Below are positions 1-9,059 of a stretch of DNA of 63,236 nucleotides, one piece after another (the first letter of the stretch is position 1; the number at the start of each line of letters is the position of its first letter). The stretch lies in assembly GCF_017996735.1 (NCBI RefSeq), contig NZ_JAGOGJ010000028.1, positions 1 through 63,236 on the forward strand. Direction: 5' to 3'. Source of the stretch: Niveispirillum sp. Lineage in GTDB: Bacteria > Pseudomonadota > Alphaproteobacteria > Azospirillales > Azospirillaceae. The position numbers and the translations under genes are program-made. Under the pieces are notes generated by a model that ran no database searches, was not told the DNA's origin, and saw only the letters and a program-made list of their open reading frames with translations.

Positions 1-203
1 TCGGTCGCGCATGCTAATCATCCTGGACACTACGGATATCAATGTTCACGACGTGCCTGGATGTGCCAGAATCCCAACGTCGTTTACGTCCCTTACACAG
101 CCAAAACCGCTCCGGGTATTTCCATAATCCATATTATCGATCTTTCCATTGTAGGCGCGGTGGATTCAATTTTGGAGTGCGGCTTTCCTCTGTGATCGAT
201 GGG
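1..203. other. left-edge spacer, no gene recognised
   Basis: I see no convincing coding region here. The stretch is richer in A and T than its surroundings and follows the stop of the minus-strand solute-binding protein gene. An open frame runs through it on the plus strand, but it continues antisense through that gene and looks like a shadow. The segment may hold the terminator of that gene or regulatory DNA for a gene left of the window. Confidence 0.4.
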
Positions 204-1025
204 TCAGGGATTGGGCCGGCGATCAAGGCCCCAGCCACCCCAACTGCCGGGCGTGCTGTATCGCCGTTCCACGGCACCGGCACGGCCATCGGCGATGATG
301 GCATCCAACGCCTTCTGCATGCGGGTCACCATGGCGGCGGGTACTTTTTTGTTACAGGCCAGAGCACCGGTGGACCGGGTCAGGCGCATCACCATGCGGA
401 CCGGCATATCGACCTGACGCGCCTGATACGGGGCCGCCCAGGCGCCACCCGCATAAAGATCAGCCCTGCCATTGAAGATGTTGCCAATTTCTGCCGCCCC
501 TTCCGCCGTGACCAGGGTCACGTTGGGCACGTCGCGCGTTATCTCCCGCAGGTGTTTTTCCAGGGCGCCTCCGGCCTGCACAGCGATCCGCAGGCCGGTC
601 AGATCGGCCGGCCCGCTGATCCGTCGCTGAAAGCCAAGCGGGGCGAACAAGGCCCAGCCCCCTTCCATCAGCGGTGCCACCCATTGGTAATTGGGCCGTC
701 TTTCATCGGTCAGGTTCATCAGAAATATGCAGGCATCGGGACGCTGGTCCACGGCGGCAACGGCGTCCGGCCATGGCATGATGCTGATGTCATGGGAAAT
801 GCCGGCATCCTGCATGATCAGCCGCACCTTGTCAGTCGCCAGACCGATCAACTGGCCGTTCAGCGGGTCGAGGAAATTCACCGGCGGGTTCGGTTCAGTC
901 ACCAGGAACAGGGTGGGCTCCCCCTTCCGGCCTTCCGCCAGGGCCAGGGTCGGCGCGACCAAACACAGCGCTGTCGCCGTCAGTCCCGTTGCCAACCGCC
1001 CTGACAGACCGCGCACCGAAGCCAA
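204..1025 (-). CDS. periplasmic solute-binding protein, family 3-like
   Basis: A secreted protein of 273 residues whose body resembles the family 3 (amino-acid type) extracellular solute-binding fold. It binds a small solute in the periplasm. The N-terminus is a signal peptide, with a basic start, a hydrophobic core and an Ala-x-Ala site near residue 30. The 'PWPDAVAAV' and 'DLTGLRIAVQAGGA' segments are typical of this fold. The start is TTG at 1025, preceded by GGAAAGGG at good spacing; a GTG at 1016 is the alternative. No permease or ATPase gene lies beside it, so it may be an orphan receptor rather than part of an ABC importer. The ligand is unknown. Confidence 0.8.
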   Translation of the reverse strand: MASVRGLSGRLATGLTATALCLVAPTLALAEGRKGEPTLFLVTEPNPPVNFLDPLNGQLIGLATDKVRLIMQDAGISHDISIMPWPDAVAAVDQRPDACIFLMNLTDERRPNYQWVAPLMEGGWALFAPLGFQRRISGPADLTGLRIAVQAGGALEKHLREITRDVPNVTLVTAEGAAEIGNIFNGRADLYAGGAWAAPYQARQVDMPVRMVMRLTRSTGALACNKKVPAAMVTRMQKALDAIIADGRAGAVERRYSTPGSWGGWGLDRRPNP

Positions 1026-1309
1026 ATCTCTATACCCTTTCCGACATGCACAGGCGATAACGCCGCCCGCATGGAAATAGTACGCCTCAACCTGCGTTCT
1101 TACGCAATGGTGAAGTCACGACCTATGACGGGCTTCATATAGCGAATTATATACAGACAATCGTGTGCAGACTACCCACAACAGCTCTATCTGTGGCGCG
1201 AAACATGGACTCATTCCCCCTCCCCTGTTAAGCAGCAGGAGTGTGCGATACATCCATATATTAGTTAGTCCTGATACGTCATAATCCAGAATGTCAGGCG
1301 ACGGTACCT
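1026..1309. other. intergenic spacer, A+T-rich
   Basis: About 280 bases with no supported gene. Base composition is clearly more A+T-rich than the flanking genes. It contains the promoter region of the solute-binding protein gene on the minus strand. A short minus-strand open frame here has no coding character and was rejected. Confidence 0.4.
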
Positions 1310-1561
1310 TCACCGATCATCGTAAATCGTTGATGTACCGGGCATATCCGGTTCCGGCACCTCGCGCACGCCCGTATTGCGCTGCCATTCCCCGCACCAA
1401 TCGGTGAAATTGGTGATGGGTGTGGCACCCGACGGGAAACGATCGGTCACCACGGGCGGGTACCGCCGGCAAGAACCCTTCGGTCCCCGTTCACGCACCC
1501 CATGCCCCACCCAGAACCGGCAGCTATAGCAATTGTCACTGCGCCGCAAGATCGCCCTCAC
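1310..1561 (-). CDS. small Cys-rich protein with CxxC-...-CGE(W/F) pattern
   Basis: A protein of about 83 residues with four cysteines: a CYSC pair near residues 11-14, a lone Cys near residue 31 in 'GSCRRYPP', and one near residue 57 in 'DWCGEW'. This C-x2-C ... C-R-x-Y-P-P ... W-C-G-E layout recurs in small uncharacterised bacterial proteins and looks like a compact metal (Zn or Fe-S) site; metal binding is inference. The frame opens with GTG at 1561, but a TTG at 1549 has better spacing to the GGAAGGGTGAGGG stretch, so the start is uncertain. Function unknown. Confidence 0.65.
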   Translation of the reverse strand: MRAILRRSDNCYSCRFWVGHGVRERGPKGSCRRYPPVVTDRFPSGATPITNFTDWCGEWQRNTGVREVPEPDMPGTSTIYDDR

Positions 1562-1642
1562 CCTTCCGCCTCAGGACCCGCATTCTAGTCCCTGTTGACC
1601 AGGTTGCATAGCATGGGCCGGGCTTGAAGCCTGGGCGCTGCC

Positions 1643-1894
1643 TCAATCAGGCTTGCGGTGTGTGCCATCGGGATCGGCCGGTGTATAGGGCGGATCGGGA
1701 ACACCGGCTTCCGGCAGGGGCTGGTCCTGCGGCTTGCCCGGACGCAGATCCTGCCGGTGCTGCTGGTAATAGGTCTGGATATCGGCGTTCAGGCTGTCGC
1801 GGCGGGCGGCACTATCCGATCCCGCCGGGGCGGCGCGCAGCCGCTGATATTCCTGAACCGCGGCTTCCAGTTCATCGTCACTGCGGATCGCCAT
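1643..1894 (-). CDS. small hydrophilic hypothetical protein
   Basis: An 83-residue protein starting at ATG 1894 behind an AAGGCAGG stretch. The N-terminal half is a predicted amphipathic helix (residues 5-55, rich in Glu, Arg and Gln). The C-terminal third is Pro/Asp-rich and probably disordered. It has no signal peptide or membrane segment. It sits on the same strand as, and just downstream of, the hydrolase-OsmC gene and could be cotranscribed with it. I do not recognise a family with a known function. Confidence 0.55.
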   Translation of the reverse strand: MAIRSDDELEAAVQEYQRLRAAPAGSDSAARRDSLNADIQTYYQQHRQDLRPGKPQDQPLPEAGVPDPPYTPADPDGTHRKPD

Positions 1895-1954
1895 TTGGGG
1901 CCTGCCTTTGTTTCCATCACCGGGAAAACGCAGGCGGACGGGTTTTGGTTCCCG

Positions 1955-3184
1955 TCAGACCAGATGGCTGTCGATGCTGGCCCGGCTGCGCAGGGTGCGG
2001 TGGACGGGGCAATTGCCGGCGATTTCCAGCAGGCGCTGGCGCTGGCCCGCGTCAAGATCGCCTTCCAGCGTGATGGAGCGGGTGAAATGATCGACCTTGC
2101 CGCCAGCATTCTCCGTAACCTCCCCCTCCACCGGGTCCCGCTTTTCATGGGTGACGGTGACGGAGACACGGGTCAGCGGCAGATTCTTACGGTTGGCATA
2201 CATGCGGATGGTCATGGAGGTGCAGGCCCCCAAGGCGGCCTGTAAAAGCTCATAGGGGTTGGGTCCCAGCCCGGTGCCGCCGACATCCGTCGGCTCGTCC
2301 GCCGTGAAACGGATGCCGGCCGCGCTCACCAGATTGTTAAAGGCCCCCTCCCCCGTTTCGGATACGGTCACCGGCCCTTCATGCGCGGCGCCCACCGGCT
2401 TTGGCGCGTTGGCTGCGTCCAGACGCAGCGCGCGTCGCGCCCATCCGTCGATCAGCCCGGCCACGAAGGCGGTATTCCGCTGATCCGCCACCAGATGCCC
2501 GGCCCCATCCAGGGCCACAAAGCTTTTCGGATGCTGGGCCAGGGAGATGATGCGGTCCGCTTCCGCCAGCGGCACCACGGGATCCTTGGGATCATGCAGC
2601 ACCAGCAATGGGCGCCCGAGGCCCCCGATCACCGACGCCATGTCATGGCGGGCCACGTCGGCCACGAAGTCGGCCGTGATGGGCATTTCCCGGTCGCCGA
2701 CATTCAACTGCACCCGACCATCCCGCTGCATCTCCGCATCGCGTCCCGCGATCTTGGCCAGCAGTGTGTGGGGACCGGAAGGTGAATTGACGGTCACGAC
2801 GGCGCCGACCGAGGGCAGATCGGCCGCGGCCCGCATCACGGCCGCGCCGCCCAGGCTGTGCCCGATCAGCAGCCGGGGGGCCGCGATTTCCACCGTCAGG
2901 GCGGCGGCGGCCGACAGCAGGTCCGCCACATTGGTGGAAAAATTCGTCTCGTCAAAGGCGCCGGCACTGCCGCCCAGGCCGGTGAAATCGAAGCGCAGAA
3001 CCGCCCAGCCGCGTTCGGCCAGACCCCGGCTGATTCGGGCCGAGGCGTGGTAATCCTTGTTGCAGGTGAAGCAATGGGCAAAGATCGCGGTGGCCACGGG
3101 ATGGCCGTCCGGCAGGTCGATGCGCCCGGAAAGGGTGACGCCCGTCGAACCGGCGAAGTTGAATTCCTGTGTCACGCGCGCCAT
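1955..3184 (-). CDS. bifunctional alpha/beta hydrolase-OsmC family protein
   Basis: A natural two-domain fusion. The first 255 or so residues form an alpha/beta hydrolase with the nucleophile elbow G-H-S-L-G and a late 'GAGH' catalytic His. The C-terminal 140 residues are an OsmC/Ohr-type peroxiredoxin domain with its two reactive cysteines, in 'GACTSMT' (about residue 321) and 'GNCPVHR' (about residue 392). This fusion is known in many proteobacteria; OsmC domains reduce organic hydroperoxides with thiols, and the role of the hydrolase is not settled. I place the start at ATG 3184, where the conserved region begins, with a G-rich ribosome site upstream; ATG 3208 is in frame. Cytoplasmic. Confidence 0.9.
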   Translation of the reverse strand: MARVTQEFNFAGSTGVTLSGRIDLPDGHPVATAIFAHCFTCNKDYHASARISRGLAERGWAVLRFDFTGLGGSAGAFDETNFSTNVADLLSAAAALTVEIAAPRLLIGHSLGGAAVMRAAADLPSVGAVVTVNSPSGPHTLLAKIAGRDAEMQRDGRVQLNVGDREMPITADFVADVARHDMASVIGGLGRPLLVLHDPKDPVVPLAEADRIISLAQHPKSFVALDGAGHLVADQRNTAFVAGLIDGWARRALRLDAANAPKPVGAAHEGPVTVSETGEGAFNNLVSAAGIRFTADEPTDVGGTGLGPNPYELLQAALGACTSMTIRMYANRKNLPLTRVSVTVTHEKRDPVEGEVTENAGGKVDHFTRSITLEGDLDAGQRQRLLEIAGNCPVHRTLRSRASIDSHLV

Positions 3185-3285
3185 CGTGGCCCCCGTCTGC
3201 CTTGGCATGATTGCCCTGTCCGGTTCCTAAGCTGGACCGGTGCCGGGTGCGGACGCAAGAGATTTACCCGTGAACGGACCCCACC

Positions 3286-3927
3286 ATGCGCCTTCCCATC
3301 CATCCGCCCCTGCCCGGCCAGGACAGCCCCACCCAGGTGGAGGTCGCCGATCACACCTTCCTTCATCAGGGTTTCATGCAGTTTTCCGTGATGAAGCTGC
3401 GGCATGAGAAATTTGCCGGCGGCATGACCCCCGTCATCGAACGCGACATCTGTCACCGTGGCCATGCCGTGGTCATCGTGCTGTACGATCCGCGCGCCGA
3501 CCTGCTGGTGATGGTGGAACAGTTTCGCATCGGCGCCTATGCGGCGGGCGTCAATCCCTGGATGCTGGAATTTGTGGCCGGCATGGTGAAACCGGGTGAG
3601 GACCCGGCGGAAGTGGCGATCCGGGAGGCGGCGGAGGAAGCCGGCTGCGTGCCCAGCGACGTTCACCAGGTCTATTCCATGATGCCCAGTCCGGGCGGCT
3701 GTACCGAATTGGTGGAGTTTTTCACCGGTCTGGTGGACAGCACCGGCATCGGTGGCATCCACGGGCTGGAGGAAGAGGTGGAGGATATCCGCGTGCATCT
3801 GGTTCCGGCGGAAACGGCCATCGCGGAGCTGGATGAAAACCGGGTGCCCAGTGGCCTGACCCTGCTGGGCCTGTCCTGGTTTGCGCGCCATCGCGACCGG
3901 CTTCGTACAAGCGCAGGTGTGGATTAA
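3286..3927 (+). CDS. nudF: ADP-ribose pyrophosphatase, Nudix family
   Basis: A 213-residue Nudix hydrolase, most like ADP-ribose pyrophosphatase, which cleaves ADP-ribose to AMP and ribose 5-phosphate. The Nudix box is complete (G-x5-E-x7-R-E-x2-E-E-x-G, about residues 100-122), giving the metal-binding glutamates. The upstream sequence 'VVIVLYDPRADLLVMVEQFRIGAY' region is the usual strand pattern of this subfamily, and the length fits. It begins at ATG 3286 and is transcribed away from the hydrolase-OsmC gene, so 3209-3285 must hold two divergent promoters. The exact substrate cannot be fixed from sequence. Confidence 0.88.
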   Translation: MRLPIHPPLPGQDSPTQVEVADHTFLHQGFMQFSVMKLRHEKFAGGMTPVIERDICHRGHAVVIVLYDPRADLLVMVEQFRIGAYAAGVNPWMLEFVAGMVKPGEDPAEVAIREAAEEAGCVPSDVHQVYSMMPSPGGCTELVEFFTGLVDSTGIGGIHGLEEEVEDIRVHLVPAETAIAELDENRVPSGLTLLGLSWFARHRDRLRTSAGVD

Positions 3928-4049
3928 GGAATTCTACACCCGGAATGCATCAAGCGATAACCAGCGGTGCGGAACCGGGCACTGGTAATTGCACAGGCGT
4001 GCGGTCATATTGACGCCAAGGTTTCACACAACAACCAAGGTCAATTGCC

Positions 4050-5051
4050 GTGGACGTGCGCAACGGATTTCTGGACAGTATCGGCCGTACCCCCCTGATC
4101 CGCCTGCAGGGCCCGTCAGCGCTGACGGGTTGCGATATCTATGGCAAGGCCGAATTCCTGAATCCCGGTGGGTCGGTGAAGGACCGTGCCGCGCTGGCCA
4201 TTGTGCAGGACGCGATCGAGCGCGGGCAACTGCGTCCCGGCGGCACCATCGTTGAAGGCACGGCGGGCAATACCGGCATCGGGCTGGCGCTGGTGGCCAA
4301 TGCCCTGGGCTTCCGCACCGTTATCGTGATGCCGGATACGCAGAGCCAGGAAAAGAAGGACATGCTGCGCCTGTGCGGCGCCGATCTGCGCCTGGTGCCG
4401 GCCGTGCCGTTCAAGGACCCCGGCAATTATGTACATGTCTCCCACCGGATTGCCGAGGAACTGGCCGCAACGGAGCCAAACGGCGCCATCTGGGCCAACC
4501 AGTTCGACAATCTGGCCAATCGTGAGGGCCACCGCCGCACTACGGGGCCGGAGATTTTCGAGCAACTGGACGGCAGCATCGATGCCTTCACCTGCGCCAC
4601 CGGCACCGGCGGCACGCTGGCCGGCATCGCGCTGGCCCTGAAGGAACGCAAGCCGGATGTGAGGATCGTGCTGGCCGACCCGATGGGATCGGCCCTGTTC
4701 AACTGGAAAAAGACCGGTGAATTGAAGTCCGAGGGGACATCCATCACCGAAGGCATCGGCCAGGGCCGAGTCACGGCCAATCTGGTCGATGCGCCCATCG
4801 ATGACGCCGTGCAGGTGACGGACGAGGAGGCGTTGCCCATCGTTTTTGATCTGCTGAAGAACGAGGGCCTTGTGCTGGGCGGGTCCAGCGGCATCAATGT
4901 CGGGGCGGCGATCAAGGTCGCCCAGGCGATGGGACCGGGCCACACGATCGTGACCATCCTGTGCGACGGCGGGTCGCGTTATCAATCGAAGCTGTTCAAT
5001 CCGTCCTTCCTGCGCGAAAAAGGTCTTCCGGTGCCGAACTGGCTCGCATGA
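4050..5051 (+). CDS. cysK: cysteine synthase A (O-acetylserine sulfhydrylase)
   Basis: A 333-residue PLP enzyme that makes L-cysteine from O-acetyl-L-serine and sulfide. The PLP lysine lies in 'GGSVKDRAAL' near residue 47; 'GTAGNTGIG' is the substrate loop and 'GTGGTLAG' the phosphate-binding loop. Length and the C-terminal 'CDGGSRY' match the family. The start is GTG at 4050, with AAGG ten bases upstream. It leads a plus-strand run with sulfur-related genes further on (sseA, metC). The 120 bases before it carry no gene and probably hold its promoter. Confidence 0.93.
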   Translation: MDVRNGFLDSIGRTPLIRLQGPSALTGCDIYGKAEFLNPGGSVKDRAALAIVQDAIERGQLRPGGTIVEGTAGNTGIGLALVANALGFRTVIVMPDTQSQEKKDMLRLCGADLRLVPAVPFKDPGNYVHVSHRIAEELAATEPNGAIWANQFDNLANREGHRRTTGPEIFEQLDGSIDAFTCATGTGGTLAGIALALKERKPDVRIVLADPMGSALFNWKKTGELKSEGTSITEGIGQGRVTANLVDAPIDDAVQVTDEEALPIVFDLLKNEGLVLGGSSGINVGAAIKVAQAMGPGHTIVTILCDGGSRYQSKLFNPSFLREKGLPVPNWLA

Positions 5052-5067
5052 AACGAAGGTGGATGCC

Positions 5068-5796
5068 ATGACCCTGCTCTTCCGTGACGATCCGTATCAG
5101 GTTGAAGCAGAGGCTCTGGTCGTGGCGGCGGGGCCGGAGGGCATCATTCTGGACCGCACCTTGTTCTATCCCAATGGCGGCGGACAGCCGGGGGACAGTG
5201 GCAGCCTGAGCTGGGATGGCGGCACCACCACCATCATCGATGCCCGCAAGGCTGAGGCGTTGGTGGAACGGGGGGAGCAGGTGCTGCACATCCCGGCACC
5301 CGACGCGGCACTGCCGCCGGTCGGCGCAACGGTCACGCAGAAGATCGACTGGGAGCGGCGCCACCGGCATATGCGTATGCACACGACGCTCCACCTGCTG
5401 TGCGCCGTGGTGCCGGGTGCCGTGACGGGGGGACAGGTGGGGGCCGACCGGTCGCGCCTGGATTTCGATGTGCCATCGGCCAGCCTGGACAAGGATCAGA
5501 TCGAAACGGCGGTGAATGAACTGATCGCCGCCGACCACCCCGTGCGGGAACGCACCATCACGGATGCCGAACTGGACGCCACCCCCGATCTGGTTCGCAC
5601 CATGTCGGTGAAGCCGCCGACGGGGTCCGGTTCCGTGCGCCTGCTGCAGATCGGCACCGACGATGCCATCATCGACCTGCAGCCTTGCGGCGGCACCCAT
5701 GTCGCCCGCACCGGTGAAATCGGCGGTATCACGATCGTGAAGATCGAGAACAAGGGCAAACAGAACCGCCGCGTGCAACTGGCGCTGCGCGACTGA
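5068..5796 (+). CDS. alaX: alanyl-tRNA editing protein AlaX
   Basis: A free-standing homologue of the editing half of alanyl-tRNA synthetase, 242 residues, which hydrolyses Ser-tRNA(Ala) or Gly-tRNA(Ala). The zinc-binding residues are visible: 'HMRMHTTLH' (H-x3-H-x3-H) near residue 105 and 'CGGTH' near residue 209. The N-terminal 'NGGGQPGD' is the family's conserved opening. Start ATG 5068 is preferred because GAAGG sits just before it; an upstream GTG at 5059 overlaps that ribosome site. It follows cysK by 16 bases and is probably in the same transcript. A full-length alaS is at 38.2-40.8 kb. Confidence 0.92.
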   Translation: MTLLFRDDPYQVEAEALVVAAGPEGIILDRTLFYPNGGGQPGDSGSLSWDGGTTTIIDARKAEALVERGEQVLHIPAPDAALPPVGATVTQKIDWERRHRHMRMHTTLHLLCAVVPGAVTGGQVGADRSRLDFDVPSASLDKDQIETAVNELIAADHPVRERTITDAELDATPDLVRTMSVKPPTGSGSVRLLQIGTDDAIIDLQPCGGTHVARTGEIGGITIVKIENKGKQNRRVQLALRD

Positions 5797-5812
5797 CGGA
5801 GGGGTGCCCCGC

Positions 5813-6220
5813 ATGGCCGACGAAAACGCCCCCGCCCGCCAGATCGATGCGCGTATCGCGGAGTTGGATGACTGGCGCGGTGAAACCCTGGCGCGGATGC
5901 GAGCCTTGATCCACGAAGCGCTGCCCGACATCGTGGAAACGGTAAAGTGGGGTGGTGTGCCGGTATGGGAGCGCAACGGCATCATCTGTACGGGGGAGAC
6001 CTACAAGGACAAGGTCAAGCTGACCTTTGCCAAGGGGGCGTCGGTTGACGACCCGGCCGGCCTTTTCAATGCCAGCCTGGACGGCAATGCCCGCCGTGCC
6101 ATCGACCTTTTCCGGGACAGCGGCATCGACGCTATGGCCTTCAAATCCCTGATCATCGCGGCGGCGGCATTGAACAAAACCAAGGCGCGCGCTACCAAGG
6201 GCCGTGTGGCGCCAGATTGA
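5813..6220 (+). CDS. DUF1801 domain-containing protein
   Basis: A 135-residue protein of the DUF1801 (YdhG-like) family. The conserved core includes 'ALPDIVETVKWGGVPVWE' and 'KVKLTFAKGA'. The fold is SCP2/frataxin-like in solved members, and the biochemical role is unknown. Start ATG 5813 is chosen because GGAGGGG lies eight bases upstream; the in-frame GTG at 5804 abuts that site. It is 16 bases downstream of alaX and probably cotranscribed. Confidence 0.85.
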   Translation: MADENAPARQIDARIAELDDWRGETLARMRALIHEALPDIVETVKWGGVPVWERNGIICTGETYKDKVKLTFAKGASVDDPAGLFNASLDGNARRAIDLFRDSGIDAMAFKSLIIAAAALNKTKARATKGRVAPD

Positions 6221-6247
6221 CATCGTTCCAGGATCGGAGAGTACGCG

Positions 6248-7102
6248 ATGACGGACCCGTTGGTTTCCCCGCTGTGGCTGGAAACGGAACTGAATAATCC
6301 GAACCTGCGGATTCTGGATGCTTCCTGGCATATGCCGGCGGCCAAGCGTGATCCCAGGGCCGAATTCCAGGCCAAGCGCATACCGGGTGCGCAGTTCTTC
6401 GACATAGACGGGATTTCCGATCCCGACAGCCCCCTGCCCCACATGCTGCCCACGCCTGAAAGCTTCAAGGCTTCGGTCGAAGCGCTGGGGATCGGGTCCG
6501 ACAGCATCGTCGTGGTCTATGACGTGACCGGCCTGTCCAGTGCGGCGCGTGCCTGGTGGATGTTCCGCGTCTTCGGACATGACAAGGTGTTCGTTCTGGA
6601 TGGTGGTCTGCCCGGTTGGCAGAATATCGGCGGGCCGGTGCAGGATGGGCCGGTGCCCGCCCCTGCGCCCGGCCATTTCACGCCGGATTACCGCGCGCGT
6701 CTGGTCCGGTCGGTGGAAGAGATGCGGGCCAATCTGGAAACCGGGGCCGAACAGGTGCTGGATGCCCGCGCCGCCGGCCGGTTTGAAGGGACCACACCGG
6801 AGCCGCGGCCCGGCCTGCGCGGAGGCCATATTCCCGGTGCCCGCAACCTTCCCTTCGGCGATCTGCTGGACCCGGAAACCAAGCTGATGCTGACTGGTGA
6901 CGCCCTGGGCGACCGGTTCATCCGGGCCGGGATCGACCTGTCGAAACCCATCACCACCTCCTGCGGCAGCGGCGTGACGGCGGCGGTCCTGACGCTGGGC
7001 TTGCATCGGCTGGGTGTGGACAATGTCGCGCTTTATGACGGGTCCTGGACGGAATGGGGTGGGCGCGAAGACCTGCCCGTCGCCACGGGGGCGGCCGCGT
7101 AA
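6248..7102 (+). CDS. sseA: 3-mercaptopyruvate sulfurtransferase (two rhodanese domains)
   Basis: A 284-residue protein with two rhodanese domains, moving sulfur from 3-mercaptopyruvate to thiophilic acceptors. The active-site cysteine is in 'SCGSGVTA' near residue 238; the C-G-S-G-V-T loop is characteristic of mercaptopyruvate rather than thiosulfate sulfurtransferases. The inactive N-terminal domain and the linking 'RAAGRFEG' segment are present. Start ATG 6248 follows GGAGAG. It fits the sulfur theme of cysK and metC on either side. Probably cytoplasmic, since no signal peptide is seen. Confidence 0.92.
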   Translation: MTDPLVSPLWLETELNNPNLRILDASWHMPAAKRDPRAEFQAKRIPGAQFFDIDGISDPDSPLPHMLPTPESFKASVEALGIGSDSIVVVYDVTGLSSAARAWWMFRVFGHDKVFVLDGGLPGWQNIGGPVQDGPVPAPAPGHFTPDYRARLVRSVEEMRANLETGAEQVLDARAAGRFEGTTPEPRPGLRGGHIPGARNLPFGDLLDPETKLMLTGDALGDRFIRAGIDLSKPITTSCGSGVTAAVLTLGLHRLGVDNVALYDGSWTEWGGREDLPVATGAAA

Positions 7103-7230
7103 CCTTGTGTCAACCCCTTGGACCGTATGGGTGGGCCTGATAGACGCGGGGTCGATCCGGGCGGCGTAGCCGCTATTGTGGGCACATCATGCATGGACGG
7201 GTTTCACGCCCGTCCCAGGAGACACGGGTC

Positions 7231-7857
7231 ATGACCGACAGCAGCCCCAACCCGCCAGCGGGCCATATCAAGGTCACCGTCACCTATCTGGAAATGACGA
7301 CACGGCCCGTGCGCCGGCAGCGGCCGCATCCGCAGGGGCTGTCGCTGCTGCGGGCGGAGAACTGCACCCTCTCCTTCTATCGCTATCTCTATGATACGGT
7401 GGGTGAGGAATGGCTGTGGTGGTTCCGCCGCGCCATGCCGGCGGACCAGTTGCGTTCCATCCTGGCTGATGCAAAAACCGAGATCTATGTCGCCTATGTC
7501 GCGGGGGTTCCGGCCGGCTATGTCGAGTTGAGCCGTGCCAGGCCGGGCGAATGTGAGTTGCAGTATCTGGGTCTGATCCCGGAATTCATCGGCCGCGGCA
7601 TCGGCGGCTGGCTGCTGGACTGGGCCATCGAAGCGGCGTGGAATGGCGCAGGCGTGGAGAAAATCGCCGTCAATACCTGTGACCTGGACCATCCGCGTGC
7701 GCTGATGACCTATCAGAAGGCGGGATTCCGGCCCGTGGGCCAGGAGGTACGGTTCGATCCCGACCCCCGGCTGGCCGGCCTGATCCCCATGACCGCCGGA
7801 TCGCACATCCCCTTGCCCGATCAGCCCCTGCCCGCGCCCGAGGCCACGCCAGAATGA
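7231..7857 (+). CDS. GNAT family N-acetyltransferase
   Basis: A 208-residue acetyl-CoA-dependent N-acetyltransferase. The core shows 'ELQYLGLIPEFIGRGIGGWLL', where the R-G-x-G-G loop binds the acetyl-CoA pyrophosphate, followed by 'NTCDLDHPRALMTYQKAGF', the usual last part of the fold. I set the start at ATG 7231 because AGGAGA lies eight bases upstream; an ATG at 7189 lacks a ribosome site. Its stop overlaps the metC start (ATGA), so the two are translationally coupled. The acceptor substrate is unknown. Confidence 0.85.
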   Translation: MTDSSPNPPAGHIKVTVTYLEMTTRPVRRQRPHPQGLSLLRAENCTLSFYRYLYDTVGEEWLWWFRRAMPADQLRSILADAKTEIYVAYVAGVPAGYVELSRARPGECELQYLGLIPEFIGRGIGGWLLDWAIEAAWNGAGVEKIAVNTCDLDHPRALMTYQKAGFRPVGQEVRFDPDPRLAGLIPMTAGSHIPLPDQPLPAPEATPE

Positions 7858-9059
7858 GCACAAACGACAAGAACGGCCCGTTCGCCGAGGATACGCGCCT
7901 GATCCATGCCGGCCGTGCGCCGGAAAAATTCGGCGGGGCGGTGAACATCCCGCCCTTCCGCGCCTCCACTGTCCTGTTCCCGACCCTGGCCGCGCTGGAT
8001 GCCTATGACCCCGCGCTGCGGACCGTGCGGTATGGCCGGACAGGCAACCCGTCCAGCCATGCCTTCGAAGCCGCGATGACGGAACTGGAGGAAGGGCATG
8101 ACGCCGTTTCCTTCGCGTCGGGCCTGCAGGCCATCACCAGCAGCCTGCTGGCCTTCGCCCGCCATGGCGACCATGTGCTGATCGCCGACACGGCCTATGG
8201 TCCCACACGCAGCTTTGCCAATGGCATTCTGAGCCGGGCCGGTGTCACCGTCGAATATTTCGATCCTGCCATCGGGGCCGGTATCACCGGGCTGCTGCGC
8301 CCGACCACCCGCATCGTATTCCTGGAATCGCCGGGGTCCCTGACCTTTGAGGTACAGGACGTGCCCGCCATCAGCGCGGCCGTGGCCACGGTCAATCCCT
8401 ACATTGTGGTCATGATCGACAATACCTGGGCGGCGGGCCTGCTGTTCAAGCCGCTGAAATATGGGGTCCATATCTCCATCCAGTCAGCCACCAAATATGT
8501 CGGCGGCCATTCGGATGCCAGCCTGGGCGTGGCCGTCTGCGCGCATCAGGACCATTGGATGCGTGTGAAGAAGGCGGCGATCGAACTGGGCGCCTGTGCC
8601 TCGGCCGATGAGTTGTTCCTGGGGCTGCGGGGCTTGCGCAGCCTGCCGGTTCGTATGCGCCGACACCATCAATCAGGCCTGAGGGTCGCCCAATGGCTGG
8701 CGACGCGGGCGGAGGTGACGCGGGTGCGCCACCCCGCCCTGCCCTCCTGCCCCGGCCATGATCTGTGGAAGCGCGACTTCACCGGCGCCTGCGGCCTGTT
8801 CGCGTTCGAGATGGAGCCGGTTCCCCGCCCTGCCCTGGCCGCCATGGTCGATGGCATGGCGCATTTCGGCATGGGCTATAGCTGGGGCGGCTTTGAAAGC
8901 CTGATCCTGCCGTCCAACCCCACCCCCATCCGCACCGCCGCCCCCTGGACCGGTGGCGAGCTGATCCGGCTGCATATCGGGCTGGAGGATGCGGACGACC
9001 TGATTGCCGATCTGGAGGCTGGTTTCGCCCGCCTGAATGCCGCCCTGGAGGCGAAATGA
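7854..9059 (+). CDS. metC: cystathionine beta-lyase
   Basis: A 401-residue PLP enzyme of the Cys/Met metabolism family, converting cystathionine to homocysteine, ammonia and pyruvate. '[13 protein letters not shown]' binds the cofactor phosphate of the partner subunit, and the PLP lysine is in '[11 protein letters not shown]' near residue 213. The start overlaps the preceding gene by four bases and its stop overlaps hisI the same way, so acetyltransferase, metC and hisI are coupled. A gamma-lyase activity cannot be excluded by motif alone. Confidence 0.92.
   Translation: MSTNDKNGPFAEDTRLIHAGRAPEKFGGAVNIPPFRASTVLFPTLAALDAYDPALRTVRYGRTGNPSSHAFEAAMTELEEGHDAVSFASGLQAITSSLLAFARHGDHVLIADTAYGPTRSFANGILSRAGVTVEYFDPAIGAGITGLLRPTTRIVFLESPGSLTFEVQDVPAISAAVATVNPYIVVMIDNTWAAGLLFKPLKYGVHISIQSATKYVGGHSDASLGVAVCAHQDHWMRVKKAAIELGACASADELFLGLRGLRSLPVRMRRHHQSGLRVAQWLATRAEVTRVRHPALPSCPGHDLWKRDFTGACGLFAFEMEPVPRPALAAMVDGMAHFGMGYSWGGFESLILPSNPTPIRTAAPWTGGELIRLHIGLEDADDLIADLEAGFARLNAALEAK

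Noticed and set aside
1116..1313. 65-codon open frame on the minus strand
   Set aside because: Unusual composition, no ribosome site, and it lies in an A+T-rich spacer; reads as chance.
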